Shown piece after piece: positions 44,044-53,548 of a stretch of 64,000 bases of DNA. How positions within the stretch are numbered: the stretch's first letter is position 1; each line of letters opens with the position of its first letter. The stretch comes from Leptospira noumeaensis. GTDB taxonomy: Bacteria > Spirochaetota > Leptospiria > Leptospirales > Leptospiraceae. The stretch spans positions 1,302,001-1,366,000 of the forward strand of contig NZ_RQFK01000026.1 of assembly GCF_004770765.1 (NCBI RefSeq), written 5' to 3'. Below the pieces are notes generated by a model that worked only from the letters and a program-made list of their open reading frames with translations, was not told where the DNA came from and did not search any database. The translations under genes were made by a program, and so were the position numbers.

Positions 44044-45548
44044 TAAATAACCGATAATCTTTCTTGTAACATTCTATAGATTATAAACAAACCATAACTA
44101 TCCAGTTTGCAATAAGCTATCAAATCCTCCAGAACACGTTTTTTTTCTTCGGCTGTCACCTGCTTTTTTATTAATCTTAAATATTGGTAATTTGCATCTT
44201 GTCCTTCGCGGATGGAAAGGCCAAGGTGACTTTCCGAACTAAAACATGGTAAAATTTCTTTTAACGATGCTTTCCCATTTTGGCCGGGATGGTAGATCCA
44301 AAGTTTTTTAAAAGGCATCGCAAGGTCGATAAACATCGATTTGACTCTCTCCCAGAATTCTAAAAACTCAGGGAAGGCTTCTGCTGACTCTTGGATGATG
44401 AGTTTTTCAAAAAAATCATTAAAAGAGAAGATAGTAATCCCAGAGGGTAGGTCTTTTTGTAATTGGGCCAAAACGGGAACACGTGGGTCAGTTCCCAAAT
44501 CTTCGTGTAAGTAGGTTTTATGAGTCAGAATGTCCTTTTCGCTATCCCAAATGTGTAAAGAATACAAGTAAGGAACATGTTGGAATGGTCTTGTTTGTGG
44601 ATACAGTGGAATGTAAGGATTGATGGATTCAAAATCTAAAAAAGCTACTGTTTTTGTAACATTTGTTAGGTAATTTTCAAAGGAAACCCTATCAAAATAG
44701 GTATTTCCAGATATATGCGCTTCTTTTTGAATTCTTTGGATGGGACTTAATTCAGAATTAGGAGCCGATTCGTACGAATTGTACCCAAGGGCAAACCAGC
44801 CTTTTGCTAATTCAGAGCTGTCTCGAAAATCAAAGATCACTTTTGCATTTTCTTTTCCTTTTGCACAATGAGTTGGAGACAAACAAGTTTTGAGTGATCG
44901 GCAACTGGGTTTGGAATCTAAAAATGATAACTGTACAGGTTGTTCGTTTGTTCTACTAATTTCTTTTTGGAACTGTTCCCATTCTGATTCTCGAGTTCCC
45001 GCCTCCGCTTCCATTCGAGAAGTTATGTCTTCTATCAGTAAATAATCTTCTGGTTGGATCTCCCCACCCGGATAAATGTATTTGGTTTGGATACGGATCA
45101 GTTTGAAACCAATGATATTTAAAGACATCCCTTCCGCGATTTTTTTGTGAAAGTAAAAGGAACGTAAGATGTCTTGTTTCACAGAACCAATGGGTCGGAA
45201 GTCCCAAAGGATCCAACCCTCACGTTCAATATCATATTCCAAATATTCAACAGTCGATACAAAGTTCTGGAATCGCAAGTGGGCGTGAAAGATGGATTTG
45301 TTTTCCGAAATCCATTCTAAAGTTTTATGAAAACTCTCTTCTTTCTCCATAGTTCTTTCGATGGTATTTGAATTAGAAAATTGGCTTCTGCAAATTTGTA
45401 AAAAATCGCCCCATTCCAGATGACCACCGAAAGAAGCGGAAGGTGGTTTTGGTACCAGTCCTTCTCTTACCAAATGAAAGGCATTCGTACAACGTAAAAA
45501 TTGTAAAAATTGCGACTTGGTAACTGGTGTTAGTGTAGGATCAAACAA
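44043..45548 (-). CDS. DUF2779 protein (Fe-S/PD-(D/E)XK and DEDD nuclease-like)
   Basis: This 501-residue protein, starting at a TTG, has an N-terminal half with a lone Cys (FLRCTNAF) and a later cluster CRSLKTCLSPTHC, the C-x5-C-x5-C pattern of DUF2779, suggesting an iron-sulphur stabilised nuclease-like fold akin to Cas4. The C-terminal half is a DEDD/RNase-H-type exonuclease-like domain: FLDFESINP (DxE), SFNDFFE, and YCKLDSYG with the last Asp. It may process DNA or RNA. It overlaps the WYL gene upstream by 8 nt and the hydrolase downstream by 1 nt. Confidence 0.82.
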   Translation of the reverse strand: MFDPTLTPVTKSQFLQFLRCTNAFHLVREGLVPKPPSASFGGHLEWGDFLQICRSQFSNSNTIERTMEKEESFHKTLEWISENKSIFHAHLRFQNFVSTVEYLEYDIEREGWILWDFRPIGSVKQDILRSFYFHKKIAEGMSLNIIGFKLIRIQTKYIYPGGEIQPEDYLLIEDITSRMEAEAGTRESEWEQFQKEISRTNEQPVQLSFLDSKPSCRSLKTCLSPTHCAKGKENAKVIFDFRDSSELAKGWFALGYNSYESAPNSELSPIQRIQKEAHISGNTYFDRVSFENYLTNVTKTVAFLDFESINPYIPLYPQTRPFQHVPYLYSLHIWDSEKDILTHKTYLHEDLGTDPRVPVLAQLQKDLPSGITIFSFNDFFEKLIIQESAEAFPEFLEFWERVKSMFIDLAMPFKKLWIYHPGQNGKASLKEILPCFSSESHLGLSIREGQDANYQYLRLIKKQVTAEEKKRVLEDLIAYCKLDSYGLFIIYRMLQERLSVI

Positions 45549-46533
45549 CTTGATACAAGTTTTCCCATTGTTTTGTATAAGATAAAAAAGATTCCTTCCA
45601 AACTTCGGAACTTTTTACCAAAGCCTCGGGTGATAGGATAAAAAATTGGAAAAGAGCATTTTGGTTTGTGGTAGAAACTTTGTATTCATTTTCTATTTTT
45701 TGAAACGGAACACCTTCTAAAAAAAACTTCCAACGGTCTTCATAATCAGGATGGATTTGAAAGGAAAATTCTAATTCGGCATGGTTTTTTAGTAACAAAG
45801 GATGAAAGTTCAAATCCTCTTTTGTGATTTTGAGATTGGATTGAAATTCTTCCTTGGATTCTTTTTTCACGGTGATTTTTGGCAAAATAAATCTACGTAA
45901 GGATTTTTTCGCACGGTCAAAAGCGAGTAAATAGAAGTCCGTTGTATTTTTTCTCACGAGTCGGTATGGTTCTATGATCCTTTCGCCCAAATCATATCCA
46001 TATTGAATGGTGAGTGCACGTTTGTCTTTGATGGCTTGCAGGATTTTTTCTGTATGAGATGAGTCTTGTGTTTCTTCCAAACTTTCAATTTCTTTGGGTT
46101 GTTTGGCAAATTTAGGAATGAGATCTAAATTACGTGAGAATAGTTTTTGCGAAAGGCTAATTCCTTCCAAACTTGTTTCTGCGGCAAACAAAACCCTAGA
46201 AAGACATTCTAACTCTTCTTTGGTGAACTTTAAACTGCGATCAATGGATTCTTTTTCTAAATAATAAGGGAAATGATCTTCGGACTGGTAACCGAATTGG
46301 GCTACCTTGATATTGAATCCAAGGCTTTTGAGTTGGCCTAGGTCACGATAGAGTTTTTTACGATCGGATTCCATGTCCTCATTTTTATAAAACCGAGGCA
46401 TGATATTCCGAAATTTTTGGAAACTGATTCCTTTGGGTTCACGGAGTAAATTAAAGAGTAAAACAAAGAGACGAACCTCCGTCTCATTCATTTTTTTCAC
46501 TTCAATCATTGGAAAGTCTTCAAAAGAACCCAT
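45541..46533 (-). CDS. WYL-domain transcriptional regulator
   Basis: This 330-residue protein starts at the ATG 46533 (GGAGAG five bases before). It has an N-terminal winged-helix part (ETEVRLFVLLFNLLREPKGIS and ESDRKKLYRDLGQLKSLGFNI) and a WYL domain (about 165-235: ALTIQYGYDLGERIIEPYRLV, DFYLLAFDRAKKSLRRFIL), then a WCX-like C-terminus. WYL proteins sense nucleic acid or small ligands and often control defence or DNA-damage genes. It is the first gene of an operon with a DUF2779 nuclease and an esterase. Confidence 0.87.
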   Translation of the reverse strand: MGSFEDFPMIEVKKMNETEVRLFVLLFNLLREPKGISFQKFRNIMPRFYKNEDMESDRKKLYRDLGQLKSLGFNIKVAQFGYQSEDHFPYYLEKESIDRSLKFTKEELECLSRVLFAAETSLEGISLSQKLFSRNLDLIPKFAKQPKEIESLEETQDSSHTEKILQAIKDKRALTIQYGYDLGERIIEPYRLVRKNTTDFYLLAFDRAKKSLRRFILPKITVKKESKEEFQSNLKITKEDLNFHPLLLKNHAELEFSFQIHPDYEDRWKFFLEGVPFQKIENEYKVSTTNQNALFQFFILSPEALVKSSEVWKESFLSYTKQWENLYQVV

Positions 46534-46596
46534 ATCTCTCCAAATTGTCTGTTTTTTTGATTCCGAAAAGTAGAAAATGAAAAAAACTGGAAAAGA

Positions 46597-47361
46597 ATGC
46601 GAATCACAGGTCTCCTCCTTAGCCTCTCTTTTTTTCTACAATGTGCAACGTATTGGAAAAATCGTAAAAATGATTTCCAAGACATTGTGACCGTTGGTGT
46701 TGAAACACCAATGTATGGAGCAGCTGTTAAAGTAGGGCCCTTACCCATTGGAGTTCTTTTCCAAGGTGGGGAGTCAGAAATGGGAAAAAAGGATCTGGGT
46801 CGCGGAGCCGGGCTTCGTGGTGGTCAATTGGGAACTTACCATTCGCAACAGCTCGTATTTGGGATATTAGGTGGTGAGAGTTTTCATTCCGGCCTTCCTA
46901 CATTGGATGCCAAAGACAATTGGCTTGTGGATAAAAAAGGAATCCCTCTCACAAACGATGAAAGGGCCAATATCAAAAGTTATAAAATGCGTTATTATTC
47001 ATATTGGTATGATCCGGTAAAGGAACGTAAAGCCAGGAAGAAGGAACATTTCCGCCGTGAACTCACCAAGGATTTAGTGGACTCCACCGGGAATAAAGAG
47101 TTTTTAGCGTATCTTCCTCCTGAAGACCAAAAACCATTTGGTTACCCACCTGGATATTCCTGGAATCTTGAATTCACAGCAGGGATTTACGGAGGTGCGA
47201 GACTTGGATTTAACGTTGCCGAGGCTTTTGATTTTTTAGTCGGATTTACCACGATAGACGTGTTAGATGATGATGTAGAAGGAAAAGTCAAACCCAGTTT
47301 CCCAGGTTTTCCTTTCCCCGCTCCCACTGAAGCGGAAACTGATTCTACAACAGAGGAATGA
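46597..47361 (+). CDS. Hypothetical lipoprotein
   Basis: The 254-residue product has a signal with lipobox SFFLQC (Cys about 15). The mature part has glycine-rich segments (GLRGGQLGTYHS, AGIYGGARLGFNVAEAFDFLVG) that resemble outer-membrane-associated Leptospira lipoproteins, and ends in an acidic Thr/Glu tail. The family is unknown. Its stop is 2 nt from the end of the converging lipoprotein gene. Confidence 0.72.
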   Translation: MRITGLLLSLSFFLQCATYWKNRKNDFQDIVTVGVETPMYGAAVKVGPLPIGVLFQGGESEMGKKDLGRGAGLRGGQLGTYHSQQLVFGILGGESFHSGLPTLDAKDNWLVDKKGIPLTNDERANIKSYKMRYYSYWYDPVKERKARKKEHFRRELTKDLVDSTGNKEFLAYLPPEDQKPFGYPPGYSWNLEFTAGIYGGARLGFNVAEAFDFLVGFTTIDVLDDDVEGKVKPSFPGFPFPAPTEAETDSTTEE

Positions 47362-47363
47362 TT

Positions 47364-47726
47364 TTATAATTTAAAATCTTTAGCAGTGATTTTGTTTTTG
47401 GGATCAAATGTGAGTTTCAAAAATTTTTCTACTGTATCTGGTTTTTCTTTCAAAGTGTAATACTGTTCTGGAACATCACGGTCTTCTGCAAAATACCATA
47501 CCATCACGGTTCCACTTGGATCGATTGATTTTTCAGTCGATTTGCCTAGAACAGCTTCTGTTTTTACGAGACCATCCCCCACTTTAATCATATCGATTTC
47601 TAATTTACGAAGTGCTGTGTGTGGATGAACTTTAGTGCTTCCTGCTTGGACTTTATTTCCTGACGTACAAGAAACTAAAAACAAAACCGAAGCGAGCGTG
47701 CTGAGTATCAAAAGTTTTTTGATCAT
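47364..47726 (-). CDS. Small SmpA/BamE-like lipoprotein
   Basis: This 120-residue lipoprotein has a signal ending LFLVSC. The mature part contains KVGDGLVKTEAVLGKSTE followed by a beta-strand with VMVWYFAEDRDVPEQYY, the arrangement of BamE/SmpA-OmlA proteins. Low similarity makes the assignment tentative. It is monocistronic and lies between the converging lipoprotein gene and the MFS gene. Confidence 0.65.
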   Translation of the reverse strand: MIKKLLILSTLASVLFLVSCTSGNKVQAGSTKVHPHTALRKLEIDMIKVGDGLVKTEAVLGKSTEKSIDPSGTVMVWYFAEDRDVPEQYYTLKEKPDTVEKFLKLTFDPKNKITAKDFKL

Positions 47727-47759
47727 ATACCCTTACCTTAGATGGACTAAGGTAAGATT

Positions 47760-49013
47760 CTACATGATTGGATCTGGGTTGGCAAGTGATATCTTTTCTC
47801 TTTCTTCATCGATTCGGTTCATTTTTCCCAAAATCTTTTTGAAAAAAGGAATGGTTAAAAACACAAGACCAATCTCCAAAAATCCAAAAAAGAAGGAAAG
47901 TGCAGAAAAACTATAAGCTGGTGGTAAAACCGATTCAAATACCAATTGCATTTGGACTGATACTACGGGTCCTAACATAAATCCAAGAGAACCCACACCG
48001 GTAAATGCAGTCATTGTGGTCGCAGTCAGACCCGGTTTTGACATTTTACTCGCAAGCATCATGGAAGGGACAAACATCACTCCGGCTCCAATCCCACAGA
48101 TGAGTAAAAAGGTAAAGAGATACCAATATTCATTGGTGGTTCCGGAAAGACCGAGAAATACTCCATAAATGGTCGAACCAATCAGCACAAGGGGCAAAAC
48201 ACCCGTTTTGCGAGAGAGGAGGGCCGACGGATAAGAGAGTAAACTCATAGGGAAAAGAACCAGTCCCAAAAATACACCGAGCATTCCTGGATGGAAGGCG
48301 AGAGTTTCTCTTAGGTGGATATTAAAAGAAGAGATGATAAAACCAACTGTAAAACGGTCAATGAAGTTGAATAAAAACGGAACAAACAAAAATGGATTTT
48401 CAAAAATGGCAACTTTCAGATCACTCAGTTTGAAATCTTTTGCTTTATGGATTCCTTTGTCTTTTAACATGAGTAAACTCATTAACCCAACAAAGATTAA
48501 AATCCCAGAACCTACATAAAATGGCAAAAGGGGATTTTTCCTTCCGAGAATTCCAAGTGGCATTCCGAAAGCACCACCAAGGGATAAAAACATCCCTGTG
48601 ATCCCCATAAGGATTCCTTTGCCATAGTAACGTTTGTTCTCCGGATCATTTTCCCTGTCGGCAGCAGAACTTAAGAGGAGTCCAATGATAAAGATATGAG
48701 CCGCACCTTCCAAGAATCTTAAAAAAAGAAAGAGTCCCATATCGGTGACAACTGTGAGTGAATAAAAAAGTCCTGCGTCTACAAAACAGAAAAAACTAAT
48801 GAAGTACTTTCTGTTTTTAAAACGATCTGAAATGATTCCCGCAACCGGTGCAAAAAGAAAGGAACCGAGCATGGGAATACTTGTGAAGTAGGCAACTTCC
48901 CAATTCGATCCAAGCAATCGGTCCTTTACAACATCCTTGACTACCGGTACAATCATTGTAACCGGCAACATAGATAAAAAAACTAAAGTGACTAAGGTGT
49001 ACGGGAATCCCAA
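47760..49013 (-). CDS. MFS transporter
   Basis: The 417-residue membrane protein has about 12 helices. The family motif GIISDRFKNRKYFIS (between helices 2 and 3) and a second half-motif (LLSRKTGVLP) are visible. It starts at a TTG four bases after the haem oxygenase stop, so it is in the same operon. The substrate could be haem, a haem breakdown product or a siderophore; this rests on context only. Confidence 0.85.
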   Translation of the reverse strand: MGFPYTLVTLVFLSMLPVTMIVPVVKDVVKDRLLGSNWEVAYFTSIPMLGSFLFAPVAGIISDRFKNRKYFISFFCFVDAGLFYSLTVVTDMGLFLFLRFLEGAAHIFIIGLLLSSAADRENDPENKRYYGKGILMGITGMFLSLGGAFGMPLGILGRKNPLLPFYVGSGILIFVGLMSLLMLKDKGIHKAKDFKLSDLKVAIFENPFLFVPFLFNFIDRFTVGFIISSFNIHLRETLAFHPGMLGVFLGLVLFPMSLLSYPSALLSRKTGVLPLVLIGSTIYGVFLGLSGTTNEYWYLFTFLLICGIGAGVMFVPSMMLASKMSKPGLTATTMTAFTGVGSLGFMLGPVVSVQMQLVFESVLPPAYSFSALSFFFGFLEIGLVFLTIPFFKKILGKMNRIDEEREKISLANPDPIM

Positions 49014-49017
49014 AAAA

Positions 49018-49698
49018 TTAACCTGCAGGTAAAAGAGTTTGGTAACGATCCATTCCTATATTTTCTTTTAGGTCGGAATCGAGCTCAATAAACAAAAACT
49101 TATTCAAATCAAAAGTGGCATTTGCTTCTGCCAATAGTTCTGCTTTTTGTGTATCGTTTAAAGGGAGAGTGTCCAAGTTTTGGCGATAGATTCCTTTGAA
49201 GGCCATAAGGTCTTCAATTTCAGGAAATTCATAAAATGCAGTTCCTTCATTTCCTTCCAATTCAAAAGTTTTTGCTACTACTTTTTTAATGGATTGGCCA
49301 CCAGAAAGATCTCCCAAGTAACGGACGTAAGCCTGCGCTACAAGTAGTTCTGGTTTTGTTTTTGCAGTATTTTTGATATGGTCAATGTAGTTCTGTGTCG
49401 CTTTGGAAATAGAACCACGAAGTTTGGTTCCAAATTTCTTTTGGAAACTCGCGATATCTTCTCCCAAAGATTTCTCACGAAAGAGAGCTGGGAAATATAG
49501 TTTAGCAAGGATAGGGTTATCTTTGTTTTGACGGTAGAGTTCTTCCATCACAGCATAAACTGCTTGTAGGCTTTCTAATTGGTAGGTATAAGTTTGGGCG
49601 TCGAGTCCGCCTCTAAAAATGGCCCGAATGTAAGGAACCTTTTCAGTTTCCTGGTGTTTATCGGCAGTACCTTCTCTTAACATCATTGCTATGGACAT
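49018..49698 (-). CDS. hemO: Haem oxygenase (biliverdin-producing)
   Basis: The 226-residue protein shows the HO family features: the proximal haem His in GTADKHQETE near the N-terminus and the distal glycine-rich helix YLGDLSGGQSIKK. It opens the haem ring to biliverdin, iron and CO, releasing iron. Haem oxygenase is the known route for iron gain from haemoglobin in pathogenic Leptospira. A Fur-like 7-1-7 box lies 20 nt upstream of the start, which predicts induction under iron limitation. The MFS gene follows after 4 nt. Confidence 0.92.
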   Translation of the reverse strand: MSIAMMLREGTADKHQETEKVPYIRAIFRGGLDAQTYTYQLESLQAVYAVMEELYRQNKDNPILAKLYFPALFREKSLGEDIASFQKKFGTKLRGSISKATQNYIDHIKNTAKTKPELLVAQAYVRYLGDLSGGQSIKKVVAKTFELEGNEGTAFYEFPEIEDLMAFKGIYRQNLDTLPLNDTQKAELLAEANATFDLNKFLFIELDSDLKENIGMDRYQTLLPAG

Positions 49699-49718
49699 AA
49701 TGGCTCCTGTTGTCTATG

Positions 49719-49733
49719 TGAGAATGAATCTCA
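49719..49733 (-). promoter_or_regulatory. Fur-like 7-1-7 operator upstream of haem oxygenase
   Basis: TGAGAATGAATCTCA matches the Fur consensus TGATAATnATTATCA at 11 of 14 fixed positions, and its outer five bases form a perfect inverted repeat (TGAGA/TCTCA). It lies 20 nt upstream of the hemO start, where a bound Fur-type repressor would block transcription. The related repressor PerR is an alternative binder. Confidence 0.6.
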
Positions 49734-49776
49734 TATATGACACTACCCTGACAATTGCTCGGACTGTCAAAGAAAA

Positions 49777-50907
49777 TTATAGAGAATCTTCTTGGACTGG
49801 CGTTTTCCAAAATTCAAGCGGGATTTCGGCCCTTTGTTCTGGGTATAGGAAGTAAGAGAGAAAGAAGACCAAAATGGAAACAAGAATCCCTATCGTTGCA
49901 AGAACCACGTCCTTTCCGACTTTGCGGAAGGTGTCGAGATAGGGAAGATCCTTGTAAGTGATGACATTTAGAATGATTTCACGACCGGCAAGGAGACCGA
50001 GAAAGGCCCAGGTGGTGGACATGGGGACATTGCTTACGTATTGGAAAAAGAATAACAAACTTCCATACACCAAATCGACAATCGTTGCGGCTTTGGCCCA
50101 TTGGATGTCAGATTTTTCTGAAACCACTCGTTGGATGGTTCCACCATTGGTACGAATGATGATGAGTAAAGCGACAATGAGAATCAAAACTGCTGTTAGG
50201 AATTCGATGATCCCCAACTGACGAGGTAAAAATACGGCAATGTTTGCTGTGTCTTGTAATAACCAAGCCACCCAAAGATACATGGTCGAAAGCCATTGTA
50301 ATCTAGACCACCGGCGTTCGGAAACGGGATCGGGGGTGTGGACATCATGGTATTCGTGTGGGTCAACTTTGACAAGGATGGCCCAAACCACAATCGCTGC
50401 AAGGAATGCGAGGCCATAACCGAAAAACGATTTGGTTAACATTTGGTCTATACTTTTGCCACCAAACAAACCTAATACGAGAAATGTTGTAGAAACGGGT
50501 GCCCTGAGTCTCGTGATGACAACAAGTAAAACAGGTGCTAAAAGTTGGAGGAGGTTGAAGTCTTTGGTTTCGGGGATTGAATCCAATCTATGGAAATGGA
50601 TTTCGCCACCGTGTAAAAACCAAGCGATCAAATGAACGAAAAATAAGAGTCCGCCAAAAACGAGAATCTTCTGTAGCCAGTGAACCGATTTTTTACTCTC
50701 GATAAAGGTTCCGATGGTTTGGACTGCATCGTTTCCGGCCACAGAAAACGACGCAATCGCAAAAGAAAACCATCCGAGATAATACCGAGGAAACCCCAGG
50801 AAATAACCTGCACAAATCGTAAGAACCAAAAAAAGGGTAAAACCGAAAAATCGAATTTGATCTTTTTTAGTGGGGTGCTGGTAATCTATTTCCTGGTTAA
50901 GGCTCAT
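49777..50907 (-). CDS. PiT-like (phosphate/sulphate permease-type) membrane protein
   Basis: The 376-residue protein has about ten membrane helices and the inverted-repeat motifs of the PiT family: [18 protein letters not shown] in the first half and [20 protein letters not shown] in the second (the usual motifs being GxNDxxxxxGT and PxSTT). The sequence deviates enough that substrate cannot be read. It overlaps the acyltransferase gene by 4 nt (ATGA). Confidence 0.65.
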   Translation of the reverse strand: MSLNQEIDYQHPTKKDQIRFFGFTLFLVLTICAGYFLGFPRYYLGWFSFAIASFSVAGNDAVQTIGTFIESKKSVHWLQKILVFGGLLFFVHLIAWFLHGGEIHFHRLDSIPETKDFNLLQLLAPVLLVVITRLRAPVSTTFLVLGLFGGKSIDQMLTKSFFGYGLAFLAAIVVWAILVKVDPHEYHDVHTPDPVSERRWSRLQWLSTMYLWVAWLLQDTANIAVFLPRQLGIIEFLTAVLILIVALLIIIRTNGGTIQRVVSEKSDIQWAKAATIVDLVYGSLLFFFQYVSNVPMSTTWAFLGLLAGREIILNVITYKDLPYLDTFRKVGKDVVLATIGILVSILVFFLSYFLYPEQRAEIPLEFWKTPVQEDSL

Positions 50908-51680
50908 GCATTCATATAGTGTTTCGCATATCTCTCCGTAATTTCCTTGCGGTCGAAAAGAATAAACACATCTGTAGTACCAAAAACAGAATCCAGTGCA
51001 GGAATTCCACAGATTTTAGCACCCACTCGGAGGTATCCTTTCAAAAGTGGAGGGATATTTTTGGAGATCGCTTTCGGATCTTCTACATGAAAATTAGTGT
51101 CAAACCCAGGGATGACAAAGTCAGGGTTTGGATACACACGAAATTCTTCTGGAGCAATTGCTTCTTTTGCTTTTAAAAATCCGTAAGATTGTGAAGCAAC
51201 TCCCGCGTCAGTGGAATGGATGGATCCACAACCCATGAGATAACGAACATTATGTTTGTTCATGAATTCAGCAAGACCTTGCCAGAGTAAAGAGATCACA
51301 GATCCATCACGGTAGTCTGGGTGAACACAAGAACGTCCTACTTCTGCAATTTCGTCAGGTAGGTTATAAATTGATGTGATATCAAATTCGTTTTCACTGT
51401 AAAAACCAATTCCGTTTTTTGCGTTTTGGCGTGTTAAAATGCGGTAGGTTCCTACAATTTTTTTGTCATCAGTGGATTTATCGATAACAATTAGGTGGTG
51501 GCAGTACAAATCGTACTCATCACGGTCTTTTCTTGTTGCAGAAGATTGTGGCAGACCTTCTCCCATTTCTAAGTTGAACACTTCATAACGTAGTGCAAGT
51601 GCTCTTTCAATTTCTAGTTGGTTTTCAGCCAAACGAACTTCTAGGATTCGTTCTGTTTTGTTAATTGTATTTGGTTTCAT
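50904..51680 (-). CDS. OlsB-like GNAT N-acyltransferase
   Basis: The 258-residue protein belongs to the ornithine lipid synthase OlsB / hemolysin-like acyltransferase group: [36 protein letters not shown], and [21 protein letters not shown]. OlsB transfers a 3-hydroxyacyl chain from ACP to ornithine. Whether this product makes ornithine lipid or another N-acyl amino acid lipid is unknown. The PiT-like gene follows with 4 nt overlap. A short perfect palindrome (TTTGTTACAAA) lies about 100 nt upstream, at 51781-51791. Confidence 0.8.
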   Translation of the reverse strand: MKPNTINKTERILEVRLAENQLEIERALALRYEVFNLEMGEGLPQSSATRKDRDEYDLYCHHLIVIDKSTDDKKIVGTYRILTRQNAKNGIGFYSENEFDITSIYNLPDEIAEVGRSCVHPDYRDGSVISLLWQGLAEFMNKHNVRYLMGCGSIHSTDAGVASQSYGFLKAKEAIAPEEFRVYPNPDFVIPGFDTNFHVEDPKAISKNIPPLLKGYLRVGAKICGIPALDSVFGTTDVFILFDRKEITERYAKHYMNA

Positions 51681-51847
51681 CGGATAGTATCCTTTTGTTT
51701 ATCTACTGATTAAAGTAGAATGGATCCGTTACGACAATGTGACAATAAGGTGAAAATCAGTTGATAGAATGGTTTGTTCGTTTGTTACAAATTGGTGACA
51801 GTTAAAATGTATCGGTGGTTGGTTGGTTTTTGAAAACTTTTTTTATT

Positions 51848-53548
51848 TCAGAATATTTTACAGTTTGTCCAAGGTTTTCGGAAATACCAAACACTCTGAA
51901 TAAAAGAATAAAAGATCGTAACATTTGGAATCTCCTTTGTTGGTTGTATCGCAAGGTATCCATCATACGAACATGGCTCTAAACCTGGTATGGAGGTAAC
52001 AAATCCTGGATGATACTTCTGATTGAAAATCAAAGTTTCTCCTTTTGGTAAGGTATCAAACTCATATCGATCCGGTTTCCATGATTTAGGTTTGAAATCT
52101 TTTTTTGTAGAGAGAAGATAAAATTCTCCTTTGTAATCCTTGTCAGTAATGGTTTGATTTGTGAAATAGAAGGTTAAGTTTTCATAGATATCATTGGTTG
52201 ATAGGTTGGCTTGGATGGTAGGCAACATCCTCGAATCAGAACCATAATCGGGGCCTGTGGATACAGTGATTGGATAGGTATTTGGATTTTTGATCTCTAG
52301 CTTTGGTAAAGGTAGAATAAAAATCTCAGATAAGTATTTTGTATTCATTCGTTTTGTGTCTTGGGTATGAAGGAGAAAACAAAAAATGACAAAAATACTA
52401 AATACGCGGTGAAATCTAATCGGCACTAAGTTCCAAATATTTTGAAATCCAGCCGCCAAACACCAAACATATAAAAAAACAACACTGAGACTCCAACGCG
52501 GGTATACTCGTTCCCAGGAATAAATGGGCAACTGTTCGAGGATTGCTGCAGGTGAATAGGGAGAAAAATTTCCCATCATCACCCACAAAACAAGTCCTAG
52601 TAAAAATAAAACCGGTACCATTCTTTTTTTTATGAAAAAAAGAAGAGGGAAAAAATAGCGTGGGAATTGACCTAGATAGTTTCCATACTCCCAATGTCTG
52701 TATTGCATTTGGGAAAGTGTGTTTGCAAGCAGTGGGTGTTGGGAAGATCCAAAAAAAATAAGATATAAATCCTTCCAATCCAAAGGATACTTGTCAGCCA
52801 CGAAATGCCTTCCCACTGAATGAATGAATTGGTACATGGGAAACCATTTGAAGGCGAGAATAACCAAAACAAAAACTGAAAGTTTGATGGAACGAAGGAA
52901 ACTTTGTTTTGGGGATTTTGAGATATAAATTTCGCGGGGAACCAAAAAGAAAAGAAGAAATATACCTTGTGTGAGTGGGTAGATGCTTCCTTCAGATAAC
53001 AAAATGTAGGTGATAATGGCAATTAAGATTCCGATCTCCCAATTTTTATTTTGAACAAAATATAAAATATAAAACACGAGGGAAGGTAAAAATAATCCAG
53101 GAATTTGGTTTAAATGACCCGCATAAAACTTTTGAAATACAAATCCCGAAAATTGGAATAGAAGTACAAAGAGTAATGAAGATAAGTTGGTGGACTTTGT
53201 ATAAAGCCGGAAGGAGTGAAAGTTGAATAATCCTGAAAGGATAAAGTAAAAGAGAAAACTAATTTTTAATGCTGTGAGTGTGGTAAAAAGAATCGCGAGT
53301 AAGTGAGTGATACTTCCTACTTTGCTCGTTGGATTTTCCCAAACTGGAAACCCTGCACCGTAATAAGGATTCCATAATGGGAAACTTCCAAATTCTAAAA
53401 AAGATTTTCTTAAAAATTGGGCATGGAAACTATACATGTCCCAATCGAAACGACCATAGAGGTTATCCGATTCGAATAGGACTTTTGTATTCCAAAGATA
53501 GAATGTAAAAAAAAGGAGAACTAAGGCGAATGGCCTAATGTGCTTCAT
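51848..53548 (-). CDS. Large multi-pass membrane protein, YfhO/GT-C-like
   Basis: The product has about 566 residues from the ATG 53548, which overlaps the polA stop by 14 nt (a TTG at 53563 would add five). It has about 11 membrane helices up to residue 400 and a C-terminal extracytoplasmic part. The segment FDWDMYSFHAQFLRKSFLEFGSFPLWNPYYGAG, an extended acidic loop after helix 1, is typical of GT-C/YfhO-type proteins that use polyprenyl-linked sugars. Glycan substrate unknown. It is at the end of the operon. Confidence 0.7.
   Translation of the reverse strand: MKHIRPFALVLLFFTFYLWNTKVLFESDNLYGRFDWDMYSFHAQFLRKSFLEFGSFPLWNPYYGAGFPVWENPTSKVGSITHLLAILFTTLTALKISFLFYFILSGLFNFHSFRLYTKSTNLSSLLFVLLFQFSGFVFQKFYAGHLNQIPGLFLPSLVFYILYFVQNKNWEIGILIAIITYILLSEGSIYPLTQGIFLLFFLVPREIYISKSPKQSFLRSIKLSVFVLVILAFKWFPMYQFIHSVGRHFVADKYPLDWKDLYLIFFGSSQHPLLANTLSQMQYRHWEYGNYLGQFPRYFFPLLFFIKKRMVPVLFLLGLVLWVMMGNFSPYSPAAILEQLPIYSWERVYPRWSLSVVFLYVWCLAAGFQNIWNLVPIRFHRVFSIFVIFCFLLHTQDTKRMNTKYLSEIFILPLPKLEIKNPNTYPITVSTGPDYGSDSRMLPTIQANLSTNDIYENLTFYFTNQTITDKDYKGEFYLLSTKKDFKPKSWKPDRYEFDTLPKGETLIFNQKYHPGFVTSIPGLEPCSYDGYLAIQPTKEIPNVTIFYSFIQSVWYFRKPWTNCKIF

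Noticed and set aside
51781..51791. TTTGTTACAAA palindrome as an SOS or other operator
   Set aside because: The spacing does not fit the reported Leptospira LexA pattern TTTG-N5-CAAA, and it lies about 100 nt from the acyltransferase start; mentioned only in the gene entry.
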